Assembly (NCBI GenBank): GCA_029532625.1
Contig: JARFXM010000003.1
Span: forward strand, 2,666,001-2,730,000
Reading direction: 5' to 3'
Source: Lomentospora prolificans
Lineage: Eukaryota; Ascomycota; Sordariomycetes; Microascales; Microascaceae
Length of the DNA stretch: 64,000 bases
Shown: piece after piece, positions 1-12,893 of the stretch
Layout: every line of letters starts with the position of its first letter
How positions within the stretch are numbered: the first letter of the stretch is position 1
The notes under the pieces: generated by a model
What the model was told of the DNA's origin: nothing
Seen by the model: the letters and a program-made list of their open reading frames with translations, nothing else
Database searches by the model: none
Position numbers and translations under genes: made by a program

Positions 1-1403
1 GACCATGTTATCAAGATTGAACATCGTGGAGAGTATATTCCAATGCACACAATCACATTTCTTTTTAGAATCTTGGGGCTTCTGCAATGTGGCAAGATAT
101 CCATGGATACAGGACAGGATACATTGATTGTACTACATGAGCGATGAATCAATATGGATCGGATCCTCTTCTACCTTGGGGCATTTGTCAGTGAAGTTCC
201 ATCGTGAAAGTGTCTCCCTTTCTCATCCCGTCGATCATTTCGCCTCGTTTTCCTCACCGTCGTCTCATTGTTTCGAAATTCTGTACCAGCACGCTGGTCC
301 TGTTTGACTGCCGCCGCCCTCCTCATCCCATCCAACCCATCCAATGGGACGTTTTGGGTGTCATGCGCAAGACCGACCAGCTCGGCCTTGTAAGAGCGAA
401 CTGACGTAGCCCCTTTTGCGCTCGGGTAGAGCAGGCTGCGCGGGCAATGATCTCATTGCCAAAAAATTGAATCAAATTGGCCAACACATGCACAGAAAGC
501 TTCAGTCACTGGCCGCGAGCAACTCCTAGAATGGTTCGCATACCTCCAGGCAACCCTTCTATCTGGAGCCCAGCCCCAGTCAAGGCTCAAGCTCAGCGAC
601 CGAAAGACGGCAGTATCCAATGACATTGATTGATATTTGTCTCCCCCAAGTATGCTTCGGTGCGACTTAAATGGAATTGTTACAAACTCCATGGCGTGCC
701 AACCGACTTGGAGGCCACCCTCCTCTAGGTTGACGGGGCTGTATCAGGATTGGACATGAGCTTCCTCCCCGCATGTTCTCATGCATATCTGCGGCCACTC
801 TCTGTTGACGTGATACCACTCAAGATAACCAACGCGATGCAGCCAGCACCTTGGTCGTTGTACACTCGCGTGATATTCCTCCTCAGGCTGGTCCGGAATT
901 TCGAGAGCACCTTCACTAGCTCGAAATGCGCCATCTCTTCCATTCAGCTATCTACGTCTTCGTTCGACGGAGCGCCGCTGCAGATAGAAGGAGGGTGGCT
1001 ATAGCAGCATGAAAGGAAACAAGAAGGTCTGGAGCCCATCTCTTCCCCCATCCTGCTCCGATACCATGCAAGTCTAGGGAACCCATCCCTCTGTCGGCTG
1101 CAGCACTCGCCTTGCTTACTCCAGACAGCTGCTGCATCGGCGTGCGTGCTTCTCGCCGATGCATGGTCCCGTCAGACCCATTCCGTATTCCCCTCCTCAA
1201 TCGCTGATAGCCATCTTTCCATGTGGTTTTACGGTCTTAATTATCCGTGCTGGATTGATACCGAGTGGATACCATTTCCCTACACCTGTGCTCTCAAACC
1301 ATTCGTATCAAGTTTCTTCCTCCTATTGATTCTACGTCCGATCACTGCGGCTACTGCATTGTCGCGTCCCGTCAAGGCTTAGTTTAACACCCGTCAACGC
1401 GTC
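1..1403. other. Intergenic / 5' leader, no gene seen
   Basis: No coding region can be supported here. The open frames are short (under 90 codons), overlap on both strands and show no recognisable domain. The right part, rich in C and T just before 1404, probably includes the promoter and untranslated leader of the C2H2-finger gene. If the gene to the left ends in this stretch, only its untranslated tail would be present. Confidence 0.5.
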
Positions 1404-4154
1404 ATGGAGAGCACATCTCTCCCTCCTGGTCCTGGAATGGCTACTGTGGAGGATTATGATGAACGTGAGGATGAAACCGCGCAGGATTCCCAATATCCTC
1501 GAGGACCAGACGTGGAAGACTTACTTCCTGATCAGGATGAGTACGCGCATGAGCCTCCGGGTGCCATGGCGGATCTTCCTGCTCAACCAGTCCTACGAAG
1601 TCAGATGGCACGGCGTCGTCCGACGCCGTCTTTGTACGATGAGGAGGAAGGCCAGTCTCACGATCCATTGCCTTCCGTCCCCACTCCTCCAGCCACTACT
1701 CAGCGACGTTCATCAAAGGCGAAGGCCACTTCATCTTCTCGCGGGAGGAAACAGGATCAGCCGCAATACTACGGCCTGCCAAAGCAAATCGACGCTTCGC
1801 CAACTGAGGAGAACTTCCCCCATCCGCTCAACCCCGGATATATTCCTCGAAATAAAACGGTGTGGATGACTCGCAGGGCTACCACGGGTTGGCACGAAGC
1901 TGGTCCTCGAGTTCCGATCACATCAACCTCCCAGAACGTGCCTGCCATCCCCGCTCCAGATCTAAACCGCCATGCTCGACAACTAGGTGGTTCAAATCAC
2001 GCACCACAACCAGTTCTTCCCATTAATACGCTCCGAACTCAAAGACCAGCTCAAGTGGGTGAGCCCAACTCCCCATCCCAATCGGCGATCCATTCGCCGA
2101 GCCATAAAGGGGTCGGTAGCCCGCGAGAAGAAGGTCCCCGTGGACGAGACAAGAGAGTGAAAGATAAAAATATGAGGTCTGCTCACCCATCTCCACCTCC
2201 CCCGTCCGGACCTGGTCGGCACGGAGTTGTCGTACTTTCTCAGGCTCCACAATCCCACCCCTCGCGTGATGAATACCCCAGAAACGAACCAAGCGAAGAC
2301 CAATCCTACGGGCAACCACCTTCAGGGAATCCCCATGGAATTATTAGGCTATCGTCCAATGGCGTACCACAGTCCAGTAACTGGAAGCACACCTTCTTCC
2401 CTCAGAACCCTACCGAGCGTGACTCGCATCTGCCAGCCGAGCCAGTACGCAATGCAGCAGGGCATCAACCTCCGATGCCACATCCCCAAGGTTTTGTAAC
2501 TCTGCATCAAAATCAAGGCCTCCAACGGCATCCACCTCCTAACCAACCACCTCCTCATTTTCGTGCTGGCTATACCAAGAACCATGAAGGTGACCGTGCG
2601 TTGAGTCACCCAACTGATGAGTTCCAGCGTCTTTCAACGACAACAAAAGACAAGCGGTCGTCTGCGCAGAGGACGCCGAATGGCCCTTGTACTCATTGCT
2701 GTGAGCATGAGGAGAGAGATCATCCTCCTCTTCCTCCTCCACCATATTGGCAGAATCACCAGCAGCAGAGTGATCCCCTCTCCCAAAGAACTTCTACGTC
2801 TCAGGGCCTAGTCAAACAAGTTGATAGAAATCCACAGTTTCGTCACCAGTCGCCCTATTCACCCCAGTTTCCTGCAGCAGACGGTTACCCACACCCACAA
2901 CCTGCTCTATACCAACCAGAGTCATCGATATCACCCACTGATGACAGCGGAAGGTTGAAGGGGCCCCAATATTCAGGGCCCCGTGCTGCCAAACCTTATA
3001 ACGAAGGCCAGATAGCCGAAGCATATCAACCGAACCATGGTCGAGGAAGGGATGGACGGCGGACTCATTCCAACCCTACTCACACTTCTTCTGCTCGGAT
3101 AACTAATAACATGCATTCACACGATACCTATGACCCAGATCATGACGACGATGCGGAGGTGGTGGCCGCTAAGCGTGAAAGTACAATTCAGATCCCTGGC
3201 AACGGACACTCAGACGAGCACCCGCTCCTTCCAAGCGAACATCCCTTCCAAGCAATGAAATCGACAGCCCTTTCCGGTACACTCAAGGAATTCAGACAGT
3301 GGCAGAGTAACGCTATTCAAGGCAAACGGCCACCACTGAAGCTGAAGGCGTCTTTTGCCTGTCCCTTGGCGAAGCATAACCCCTCCAAGTACAAAGACTG
3401 CTTTTTGCATTCGTATTATCAGATCCGTGACGTCAAAGAGCACATAACGCGGTGCCACGGAGTCCCAATTTACTGCCCTCGCTGCATGGAATTATTTGAC
3501 GATGAGAAAAATCGTGATCACCACATCCGCTATGCCGGGTGCCACTCCAAACCGTGGGCGGTTCCTGATGGCATCACCGAATCTCAGAAACGTGAGCTGC
3601 GGACAGCAGGTCCAGCGTATCTACCCAAAAGGGACCAGTGGAATCATGTTTTCGAAATCGTGTTTCAGGGGCAATTTTCGCCTCCGCTCTCCCCGTATAT
3701 TGATGCCAAACTACAAGAAGAGATAGTTATGTTCCGAGAGTTCCTGGATCGTCGTGGCCCACAAATTCTTTCCGACATATTGACGTTTCGAGGTGCCGCT
3801 ACTTGGAATCTTCCAAATGAAGAGCGAGACCTAGCAGCCTTCCGGCACCTTATTCTTAAGGAGGGCATCTGCGACTTGGTTGAGCAATCCATTGAGCAAC
3901 CTCGCCGAATCGAAGCCGGCCCGCCTCAACGCTCACCCTCGAGTTTAGGCAGCTCTCGAAACTCGGACCCGCAACGCACGCCTTCCATGGGTTCCTTTGC
4001 GAGTAGCGATAGCCCCCGTAGCCGCCGAGATTCTATCCCGTCAGGGCCCTCAGGCCCACAATCACAGCGGTGGGAGTACACACCACAGATCCGGAAGGAT
4101 CCCGGTTGGGATGACGAGTACCAGGGCCATACGCGGATACGGCCTCAAGAATAA
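1404..4154 (+). CDS. Large disordered protein with an atypical C2H2 zinc-finger pair
   Basis: A single uninterrupted frame encodes 916 residues. About the first 640 residues are low complexity, rich in Pro, Gln, Ser and His, with acidic stretches near the N-terminus (EDYDEREDE) and no globular domain that I recognise. Residues about 645-720 hold a compact Cys/His segment: a Cys-(13)-Cys pair, HITRCH, then CPRCMELF and HHIRYAGCH. This resembles the degenerate C2H2 finger pairs in many Pezizomycotina proteins that often carry N-terminal disordered or C-terminal signalling domains. A helical stretch follows (about 725-840), then a Ser/Pro/Arg-rich tail. The family suggests nucleic-acid or protein binding, but no function is established and I do not assign one. 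The start at 1404 is the first ATG of the frame; a second in-frame ATG lies 11 codons later. The length and codon use support a real gene. Confidence 0.85.
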   Translation: MESTSLPPGPGMATVEDYDEREDETAQDSQYPRGPDVEDLLPDQDEYAHEPPGAMADLPAQPVLRSQMARRRPTPSLYDEEEGQSHDPLPSVPTPPATTQRRSSKAKATSSSRGRKQDQPQYYGLPKQIDASPTEENFPHPLNPGYIPRNKTVWMTRRATTGWHEAGPRVPITSTSQNVPAIPAPDLNRHARQLGGSNHAPQPVLPINTLRTQRPAQVGEPNSPSQSAIHSPSHKGVGSPREEGPRGRDKRVKDKNMRSAHPSPPPPSGPGRHGVVVLSQAPQSHPSRDEYPRNEPSEDQSYGQPPSGNPHGIIRLSSNGVPQSSNWKHTFFPQNPTERDSHLPAEPVRNAAGHQPPMPHPQGFVTLHQNQGLQRHPPPNQPPPHFRAGYTKNHEGDRALSHPTDEFQRLSTTTKDKRSSAQRTPNGPCTHCCEHEERDHPPLPPPPYWQNHQQQSDPLSQRTSTSQGLVKQVDRNPQFRHQSPYSPQFPAADGYPHPQPALYQPESSISPTDDSGRLKGPQYSGPRAAKPYNEGQIAEAYQPNHGRGRDGRRTHSNPTHTSSARITNNMHSHDTYDPDHDDDAEVVAAKRESTIQIPGNGHSDEHPLLPSEHPFQAMKSTALSGTLKEFRQWQSNAIQGKRPPLKLKASFACPLAKHNPSKYKDCFLHSYYQIRDVKEHITRCHGVPIYCPRCMELFDDEKNRDHHIRYAGCHSKPWAVPDGITESQKRELRTAGPAYLPKRDQWNHVFEIVFQGQFSPPLSPYIDAKLQEEIVMFREFLDRRGPQILSDILTFRGAATWNLPNEERDLAAFRHLILKEGICDLVEQSIEQPRRIEAGPPQRSPSSLGSSRNSDPQRTPSMGSFASSDSPRSRRDSIPSGPSGPQSQRWEYTPQIRKDPGWDDEYQGHTRIRPQE

Positions 4155-4741
4155 ACCCCACGTGTGGAAGCGGCCGGTACGGGGGATGCCCACGGGCCCA
4201 GGGAGCGAAAGGAGCCAACGCGTTCCGTATTATAACTGACGATGTCCCACAGCTGTTTCCGCCGCCTATCTGTTTACTGAGTAGGCCAGTGGTTTGTCTT
4301 CCCTCCCCCCTCTTCCGCATGCTTGTAACCTTAGGATGATCAACGATGATGTATTGGCCCTATATTTCCATTCAGTTCTAATTTCTTTTAAGCGATGAGG
4401 ACCTGGTTTATTCTGAACGGCTCAAGTTAGGGGACACAAAATCGTACTTTTCCAGACCGACCTTTTCTCAATGTCGAAGCTTCCACTTTCCCCGTCGTTT
4501 ATTCTTCCCATCACGCTTTCTCGCTTTCCAGTATTTGTCTACTTCTCGCATCCATCGTAACTGTGAGAGTGAGCCGCTCGATCGAATTTTGTGGCAGTTC
4601 ATTAGACATTACTGTATTATAGGCCGTAGGCACTGCTCTCTATCATAAGCACAAATGAAACTGAAGTATGGGGTAATCGCTTCATTCTCCTTCATCTCCA
4701 TGATCCCTCCTACCAAAGGTCAAGTTGTCCGGGGACACAAG
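4155..4741. other. Convergent intergenic region
   Basis: This stretch lies between two convergent stop codons and should carry the two 3' untranslated regions. I see no open frame of note, no RNA gene and no repeat. Confidence 0.5.
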
Positions 4742-6487
4742 TTAATGGGTGTGAGAATGAGTATGTAACTTATTAGACATCTTGATGACGTGAAGTTCAT
4801 CCCTTTTCCCGACCCAGTTGACACCGCCTTGCCTCAGCGCCTGCGTGGCATTGGCAAGGTTCAACCCCAACACCTTCTCGATATATTGCGGCAAGTCGAT
4901 ATTGTTAATGTTCTTACCGACTGAGTCCTTCATGCTTCTCAGAGCACTCGGATTAGCGTAGCCGTAAAGGATAACATCGGCGGCGGTATGACCTTCGGTC
5001 GACCATTTGAGACCGGCCTCCGCGGCAAGCATATTACCCGCAGCGATTTTCATAGCGGAAACGCTTCTTTCTTCAGCTATAGAAAGGAGCAGCTTGACGT
5101 CGTCATCCGAGACGTTCTCAAGGCCGTACATAGGAAGAAGTTCGTCCTTGAGGTAGGGGGCCTTGTCACCCTGGTAGGCGGCCAACAGGGAACCGAGATA
5201 CTCGGGGGTGCGAGTGGCCTTCTGGAGAACTGTCGGATTGTAGCCGTCTTCGAGGGTAAGGCCACCGCATTCGTGGTCAGCGGCGGAGAGTAATTGGGTG
5301 TCTGGGTGAGAGTCAATGTACTCCTTGATGTACGCTAGAACAGAGTTGTACATCAAAGTATCGTGGATATGTCCTGCCGCATCGTTGGCGTGACCGGCAT
5401 GGTCAATGCGGGACGCCTCAATCATGATAAAATACCCTGATACGAAAGTCAGTTAGAGTACATACGGATATGGAGGTTTAAGGAATCCTTTACCCTTGCT
5501 GTTGTCACTGGATGCCTTTTCAAGAGTTGCGAGCGCAACTTTGGTCATGTCCAAAAGCGAAGGCTGCTGAGCCTCATCACGGTCCAACTCGTAGGACATA
5601 TCGCTAGACGAGAATAGACCTAGGAAAGGGAGGGGGACTGTACCGTCCTCGCGGGTGGAAGAGTCCAATTCTTTCCTCGATCCAGCGTATGTCCAACCCT
5701 TCTCAACGGCTCGGTTGATGAGATTGACGCCATCGCCACGGCTGCCGCCATCAGAAGTCGGAAGGAAATGGCGACGTCCGCCTCCCAGCAGCAGATCGAC
5801 GACATTGCTGAGAGGGTGGGAATAACCGATTTCTTGGGCAGCGATCTCATTTTCAGAACCACGATCCAAAACGTGAGAAGCATAACCTGAAAGATAGCAT
5901 GAGAGAAGGCTTCCACAGTTATTCATGCTTCAACTAACTTACATGCCGGAGTCGCATGAGAGATACGACTCGTTGCAACGAGGCCCGTCTTAAACCCACT
6001 CAAGTGGGCAGCCTCAAGGACCGAGGCTACTGGCGCTCCATCGTCATCAACGCCAATAGCTATAGAAGGCATCCATCTCAGCGACTTGTAACCAGGTAAG
6101 GAGGGACGGGGAGATAGTTACCTCCGTTATATGTTTTCACACCACAAGCGAATGCAGTAGCTGAAGCAGCAGAATCGGTGATGAGGCTATCGGAGGCTTG
6201 AGTTCGAACCGTTCCGATCACCTTTACCGGATATTGCCCTATTAATAGCGTCCTTGAATAGAAGGGGGTATAATGAATGGCTCTACCAGAGAATCGGCAC
6301 CGAGTTGCGGACTGTTAGGACGCTGCGCAGTTCCTTGTCCATTGACAATAGCATGATAGTCTCGTGCAAGAACCTGCGAAGCGACACCGTAGCCGTCAGG
6401 GACAACGTAAATGAAGCTGCGTGCCTTGGGGTAGTCGGAGGATGCAATAACAGCCGCGATAAGGGCACTGATGATGGAAGGGCGCAT
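4742..6487 (-). CDS. Secreted alkaline phosphatase
   Basis: Five exons, read on the minus strand: 6487-6287, 6221-6122, 6059-5943, 5886-5494 and 5436-4742. Together they give 501 residues, the usual size for the metal-dependent alkaline phosphatase family (phosphomonoester hydrolysis with two Zn and one Mg). Metal-site motif VPDGYG holds Asp31. The active-site signature ITDSAASAT places the phosphorylated Ser at residue 84. Later motifs MIEASRIDHAGHAND and ADHECGG supply the remaining metal ligands. All junctions are GT-AG and in phase. The chosen start gives a short hydrophobic leader (MRPSIISALIAAVIASS) typical of a signal peptide. An in-frame ATG at 6616 would add 43 residues and is less likely. 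There is no C-terminal membrane anchor; the tail is short and His-rich. Secretion or a periplasmic site is inferred from this. Fungal enzymes of this type are often induced by phosphate starvation, but no regulatory proof is visible here. Confidence 0.92.
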
Positions 6488-8425
6488 TGTATAAGAAGCT
6501 TCAAGGGAAGCCACACAAAGGTAGAACGTACTCGAACAGATGAATACAATCCTCAGCAAGTCAGAGATGGATATAGATGGAGGGCGTCGAACCAGTTTGG
6601 AATAGTGGGAATACACAGCTACGAACCTACAACCTCCGATAATAGCACGCTACCAAAACATCTCCACAAGCTCACATAACACAGTGTCAACGTGCCTCGT
6701 AGAGGTCGCTTTACTCCCGTTGCAGCTTTCCGCTTCAAAATCGCGTCAGGACACGCAGAAGCAACTCGCCATTGGTTGATGTGTAAGTGCAGGTGCTGTC
6801 TGTCCATCATCTGAGCAACCTTGCGCGGAGAAGGCGCGCCGGCATCCGCCGACAAGCGAGCTCCACATCGCGGAGATGAAGCTGCTAAACAAAGGAGGGT
6901 GCATCCAAGGAAATACGCAGGCGCACACACAGAGAGTCATGGCGCGTGGTCGTGATCGCTTTTTGACTTCCAGTTAAGTTGTAGTGAAGCTCGAGCGAGA
7001 AATGATGCCAAGAGGCGTGAATGCGGCAATGTTAGATTCATAGCGTGTATACGCCCTCAGAGAGCCAATGAGTTCGCGATAGCTGGTGCCTAACGGGGAC
7101 GGTCTTATGATAACGTGGTGAGATAGGACACCTATTGCTCGTGGTACAGCTGGGTATGATGGAAATTGACGTGCTACCCGTACCAAGATGATGGACGGAG
7201 TCTGCTAGAAGACCGCCTGTATCCTAGCCCGTTCACATGCATGAACGGTTTGACCGGAGCAGGCCAAATCTAACAGCCACAGATTCCGGCTGGAGCTGCG
7301 TTTATTATCAGCGGCAAGATGTGGTGTTCGTTAAACTGGCAGGCAATCATTCTCCCACGAGCTAGAAAATAATACGAAATTTTCTAATTAGTCGTGACTC
7401 TAGATGTCGAGGTCGTGCCTCCCACCAGAGGCTGCCTCGTCCTGCTTGAAGAATTTACAAGCCATCAGAAGTAAGTTTTGATCGAGGTGCACTGCACCTC
7501 GCCACTGATTTGGCGAGTGTGGCTTCCAGTTGTGGACGGGCTGGATGGCTAATAATCGGCAGAACTTACGCCTCTTGATTGCTTAGATAATCTGACAAAT
7601 TCGATAGGATCGAGGCTCACTGTTCGAAAATTTGACGCGTCCTCGAACTTGAGATAGCTACCATTTGAATTCATGCCCACGCGCAGGCCATTGCACATTC
7701 ACGCGTAAATATTAGAAACCCTCGACTATTTTGGGTCGCTCACAGTAATCCGTAACCTCTCACGGCGCTCAATGCACACACGTCATTCTGCTTCCTTTTG
7801 ACCAGATTGAAGCTCTCTGCGTGTCATGTGACCTGGCCACTCAAGCGCCACTGCTTGTGTCAAAGTTCCACTCCTTAGGCCATCACGGCGCATCGCAGCC
7901 TTCCAGAACTTCACCTCAACCATCGCGCGCAAAACCTTCCGCTCTCTCCTTCTAACCACGACGAACTCCATCATCCATCGTACCCGTCCCGAGGTTTGCG
8001 AAATATTGCTGTCACGAGGCTCAACCCCCCTGATTTCGATACAAGCCTACGATAGACACCTAAAAAAGCTGAAAAATCCAGTCCGGCGGAAGGCCATCGC
8101 GGCCTCTCGGTGGCTATCGACCAAGACTTCCCATCCCGCGAATCTTGATCCCGGACAACCTGGGGCCCACAAATCTTGGTTACGGTTAGACGTTAGAAGA
8201 TTCGCTCCCGACTATCACGTCGTGTCACGTAATTTTCTTATTTCGCCTCACTCCAAGCTCCCGATTCCTAGTACTCGTCACATTTGTCATCGTCGAGCGA
8301 CCCATATTCCTTTTCTTTTTTTGTGTTTTCCCCAGTTATCGGTTACGCATTGATACCATATCAAGACTTGCCATCATAATATCGCCATTTCCATCGCGAT
8401 CTGACGGCTGAACACCCCCGCCATC
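6488..8425. other. Divergent intergenic region between alkaline phosphatase and RPB2
   Basis: Almost 2 kb without a supportable gene. The right end is the CT-rich leader of RPB2 and should hold its promoter. An ORF of 115 codons at 8006-8353 runs into that leader and has no recognisable features. A perfect palindrome at 7483-7501 is listed separately. Confidence 0.5.
7483..7501. repeat. Perfect inverted repeat, 9-bp arms with 1-base centre
   Basis: The arms are CGAGGTGCA and its exact complement TGCACCTCG, separated by one C. It sits in the divergent space between alkaline phosphatase and RPB2, about 1 kb from either start. A symmetrical site like this could be bound by a dimeric regulator, but the function is not known. 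Confidence 0.6.
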
Positions 8426-11400
8426 ATGGCTGACTACGAGGACGGCTACGAATATGACGAATATGAGGAAGACCTTGGCATCACCGCCGAGGACTGCTGG
8501 GCCGTCATCGCGTCCTTCTTCGACAAAAAGGGCCTCGCCTCTCAACAAGTCGATTCCTTCAACGAATTCACCACATCAACCGTTCAACATCTCGTAAACG
8601 AGTACTCCCGCATAACTCTCGATCAGCCTTCTCCCCCCAGTCACGACGGCCGAACTTACGCTGTGCGGAGATACGAAATCGATTTTGGCCATGTAATGGT
8701 CTCTCGACCCTCCATCACCGAATCCGACGGCCGTGAAGCCACTCTCCTCCCTTACGAGTGCCGCGACCGAAACTTGACTTATGCGAGTCCCATGTACATT
8801 CGCATTACTAAGAAGGTCACTTTGGCCGTCGAAAATCCTATTCCCCTTCATGAGATGGACGATGAGCAACGTGAGAGGTACGCGCAAACCAAAGTGGAAC
8901 CGACAGAAATTCGATGGGAGGATGAAGATGTGGACCCCGAACCCGCGGACGGCAAGACAGATGACCAGAAAAATATCGTCTTTGTTGGAAGGCTTCCCAT
9001 CATGGTGAAATCTGAGATCTGCCATTTGAGCCACGAAACTGATGAGAATCTCTTCCTGTTGAACGAGTGCCCTTACGACCAGGGTGGATACTTCATTATC
9101 AACGGAAGCGAAAAGGTTCTTATCGCGCAAGAGCGATCCGCGGCCAATATCGTCCAAGTCTTCAAGAAGGCTCAACCAAGTCCTTACAGCTATACTGCTG
9201 AAATTCGCAGTGCCTTGGAGCGTGGTTCCCGACTTATTTCCCAACTCGCGTTGCGCTTATACACCAAGGGTGACAAGCGTCTCGGGGGCTCCGGACCTTT
9301 TGTGCGATCAACTCTTCCCTTTGTCAAGGGTGACTTGCCTATTGCCATTGTGTTCCGCGCGCTTGGTGTCGTCTCTGATGAGGATATTCTCAACCATATC
9401 TGCTATGACAGAAACGACAGTCAGATGTTGGAAATGCTTCGCCCCTGTATTGAGGAAGCTTTCGTCATCCAGGATCGAGAGGTAGCTCTCGACTACATTG
9501 GAAAACGTGGCCAAAGCTACATGCTTAACCGAGAGCGTCGAATCAGGGCTGCGAAGGACCTGCTGCAGAAGGAGACTCTGCCCCATATTTCCCAATCCGA
9601 GGGTAGTGAAACTAGAAAGGCCTTCTTCCTCGGGTACATGGTGCACAAATTACTCCAGTGTGCGCTGGGTCGCAGAGATGTTGATGATCGTGATCACTTT
9701 GGCAAGAAGCGTTTGGATCTCGCCGGTCCTTTGCTCGCCAAGTTGTTCCGCAACATCATGCGCCGCATCAACCAGGAGCTGTCATCATACATGAAGATGT
9801 GCATTCAGCAGAATAAGAAATTCCAGACGGTCAACGGTGTCCGATCTACTACGCTGACCAACGGGTTGAAGTATTCGCTCGCCACGGGTAACTGGGGTGA
9901 CCAGAAGAAGGCCATGAGCTCCACTGCAGGTGTCTCGCAGGTGTTGAACCGCTATACTTTTGCCTCGACCCTTTCTCATTTGCGCCGAACCAACACACCC
10001 ATCGGACGAGATGGAAAACTAGCCAAACCCCGCCAGCTCCACAACACCCACTGGGGCTTGGTATGCCCTGCCGAAACGCCCGAGGGCCAGGCTTGCGGTC
10101 TTGTCAAGAATCTCTCGCTCATGTGTTTCGTCAGCGTGGGAACGCCTTCTGACCCTATCATCGAATTCATGATCAATCGTGGTATGGAAGTAGTCGAAGA
10201 ATATGAACCGCTGAGGTATCCAAACGCTACCAAGGTCTTCGTCAACGGTGTTTGGGTTGGTATCCACCAGGATCCCAAGCACTTGGTCAACGAAATGATG
10301 GAGACTCGTCGACGCTCATATCTTCCGAATGAGGTTTCCCTGGTTAGAGATATCCGAGACCGAGAATTCAAGGTTTTCTCTGATGCTGGACGTGTTATGC
10401 GCCCAGTATTCGTCGTCCACCAAGAGGATAACGACCAAGCTGGAACTCAAAAGGGAACTCTTGTGCTCACGAAGAACCACATCAATAATCTCGCCTCAGA
10501 AGAGTCGGTACCTCCTTCAGAGCGACAGTACGGTTGGGACTATCTTGTGAACGACGGTGTCATTGAATACCTCGATGCTGAAGAAGAGGAGACCACTATG
10601 ATTTGCATGACGCCCGAGGCGCTGGATGAGTACCGGGCGCAGAAGGCCGGCCATGTAACCGACACAGATATTGGGGACGATCCGAATAGGCGGCTGAAGA
10701 CGAAGATGAACCCAACGACGCATATGTTTACTCATTGCGAGATTCATCCCAGTATGATTCTAGGCATCTGCGCCAGCATCATTCCCTTTCCCGATCACAA
10801 CCAGGTACGTCATTTTCTCATAGATGATCATCTGGACGCTTATGAACTAACTGTACACTATAGTCTCCGCGTAACACTTACCAGTCTGCCATGGGTAAAC
10901 AAGCAATGGGTTTCTTCCTTACAAACTACATGCGCAGAATGGATACGATGGCGAATATTCTCTACTACCCACAAAAGCCTCTCGCGACTACAATGGCGAT
11001 GGAGCATCTCAAGTTCCGAGAGCTACCAGCTGGTCAAAATGCCATTGTCGCTATCGCTTGTTACTCGGGTTATAACCAGGAAGATTCCGTTATTATGAAT
11101 CAGAGCAGTATCGACCGCGGGATGTTCAGAAGTTTGTTCTTCCGATCATACACGGACTGTGAGAAGAAGGTGGGAATCAATCTCGTGGAACAGTTCGAGA
11201 AACCCTTCAGGAGCGAGACGCTGCGGCTGAAGCACGGCACCTACGACAAGCTCGACGACGATGGTATCGTAGCCCCCGGTGTTCGTGTATCGGGTGAAGA
11301 CATTATCATCGGAAAGACTTCGCCTCTGGGCAAGGATACCCAGGAATTGGGTCAGCGAACGACACAGCATAGCAAGAGAGATGCTTCCACGCCTCTCCGA

Positions 11401-12319
11401 AGCACGGAGAATGGTATCGTGGATTCCGTTGTTATGACAACAAACCAAGACGGCATGAGATATGTCAAGGTCCGTGTTAGGACAACGAAAATTCCCCAGA
11501 TTGGTGACAAGTTTGCCTCGCGCCACGGTCAGAAGGGCACGATTGGTGTGACGTATAGGCAGGAAGATATGCCATTTACGCGTGAGGGTATCACTCCTGA
11601 TATCATCATCAATCCGCACGCCATCCCTTCTCGAATGACCATTGCCCACTTGATAGAGTGCTTGCTTAGCAAGGTCGGCGCACTAAAAGGCCTCGAAGGA
11701 GACGCGACGCCGTTTACCGACGTTACAGTTGACTCCGTCTCGGCCTTGCTTCGTGAAGAGGGATACCAGTCTCGCGGATTTGAGATTATGTACAACGGTC
11801 ACACCGGAAAGAAGCTTCGAGCTCAAGTCTTCTTCGGCCCTACCTATTACCAGCGTCTGAGGCACATGGTCGATGACAAGATTCACGCGCGAGCCCGTGG
11901 GCCGGTGCAAATCATGACTCGACAGCCCGTAGAAGGTCGTGCGCGTGACGGTGGTCTCCGTTTCGGAGAGATGGAACGTGATTGTATGATTGCGCACGGT
12001 GCGGCAGCCTTCCTGAAGGAGAGGTTGTTCGAGGTCTCGGACGCCTTCCGTGTCCACATCTGCGAGATTTGCGGGTTGATGACGCCCATTGCGTAAGTGT
12101 TTCTCCCTAGTGCAGGTCCCCCTTCGCCGAAAGCTCCCCACTGACTTTCCATGCAGGAACCTTTCGAAGCAGTCTTTTGAGTGTCGACCGTGCAAGAACA
12201 AGACCAAGATTGCGCAAGTGCACATTCCATATGCTGCTAAGCTTCTGTTCCAGGAGCTACAGGCCATGAACATCGCGGCAAGAATGTTCACGGATAGGTC
12301 TGGAGTGACGATTCGTTAG
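8426..12319 (+). CDS. RPB2: DNA-directed RNA polymerase II second-largest subunit RPB2
   Basis: Exons 8426-10804, 10864-12092 and 12157-12319 encode 1256 residues, the normal RPB2 length. Pol II transcribes mRNA in the nucleus; RPB2 forms half of the active-site cleft. Visible landmarks are the N-terminal protrusion and lobe (GGYFIINGSEKVLIAQE), the fork region (HNTHWGLVCPAETPEGQ), the hybrid-binding segment (GYNQEDSVIMNQSS and GDKFASRHGQKGTIG) and the C-terminal zinc site, where CEICG and CRPCKNK supply the four Cys. Both introns are GT-AG with CTAAC or CTGAC branch points and keep the frame. The acidic N-terminus (MADYEDGYEYDEYEED) is typical of fungal RPB2 and supports the start. The last intron splits the zinc-binding module. 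RPB2 is single copy in fungi and widely used as a phylogenetic marker, so this locus would identify the species. Confidence 0.98.
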
Positions 12320-12893
12320 AAGTTGAAAATTATGAGAATCGAGGAGATGGTTAGGTTTTATAAGTTTTTGATTTTCGGCCGCTTGCGACGCGACAGTTAC
12401 GGAACAAATTTACAAATTTCAGACCTTAGTTGCGGTGGACTCAGTTCCATCTCACAGCCCCGCTGTCTAGCTTAGAAGGGGAGAGGTGTCAGAGCATCAA
12501 CCATTTGGGACGGAGTTTGTTTGTAGCTGCCCATTTTCATTTGGTATTAATTCTTCCGTATAGCACTGGTGGCGAGGAATGAGGCTCTCGTTGGTGTACT
12601 TCGTGTATTATTTAGATCCTTAGCTTGTCCTCGAACGCACCACAAAACTGCTGCTTTTATCGTTGGGGGTGGAGAAAAGACGGGCATGAAAAATAGACAA
12701 AATCGAAATCAAAAGAGACTGGCGTGACGTCTATCCTAATAAGTTGTGCGGTGATGATGGGTGGATGCTGTGCTATGGTACAAAATCCATGGACATGATA
12801 TAATACAAGTAGAGGAGATGCGCATACAGTCAAATCGTACAAAGATCCTCCAGCTCAATCTTGGATCTGCCCTCCGCTAGCCACGCCGCGATA
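12320..12893. other. Convergent intergenic region
   Basis: This region holds the 3' untranslated regions of RPB2 and PET117, which face each other. No additional gene or RNA is seen. Confidence 0.5.

Noticed and set aside
8006..8353. 115-codon plus-strand frame before RPB2
   Set aside because: It lies in the CT-rich leader of RPB2; the product has no recognisable domain.
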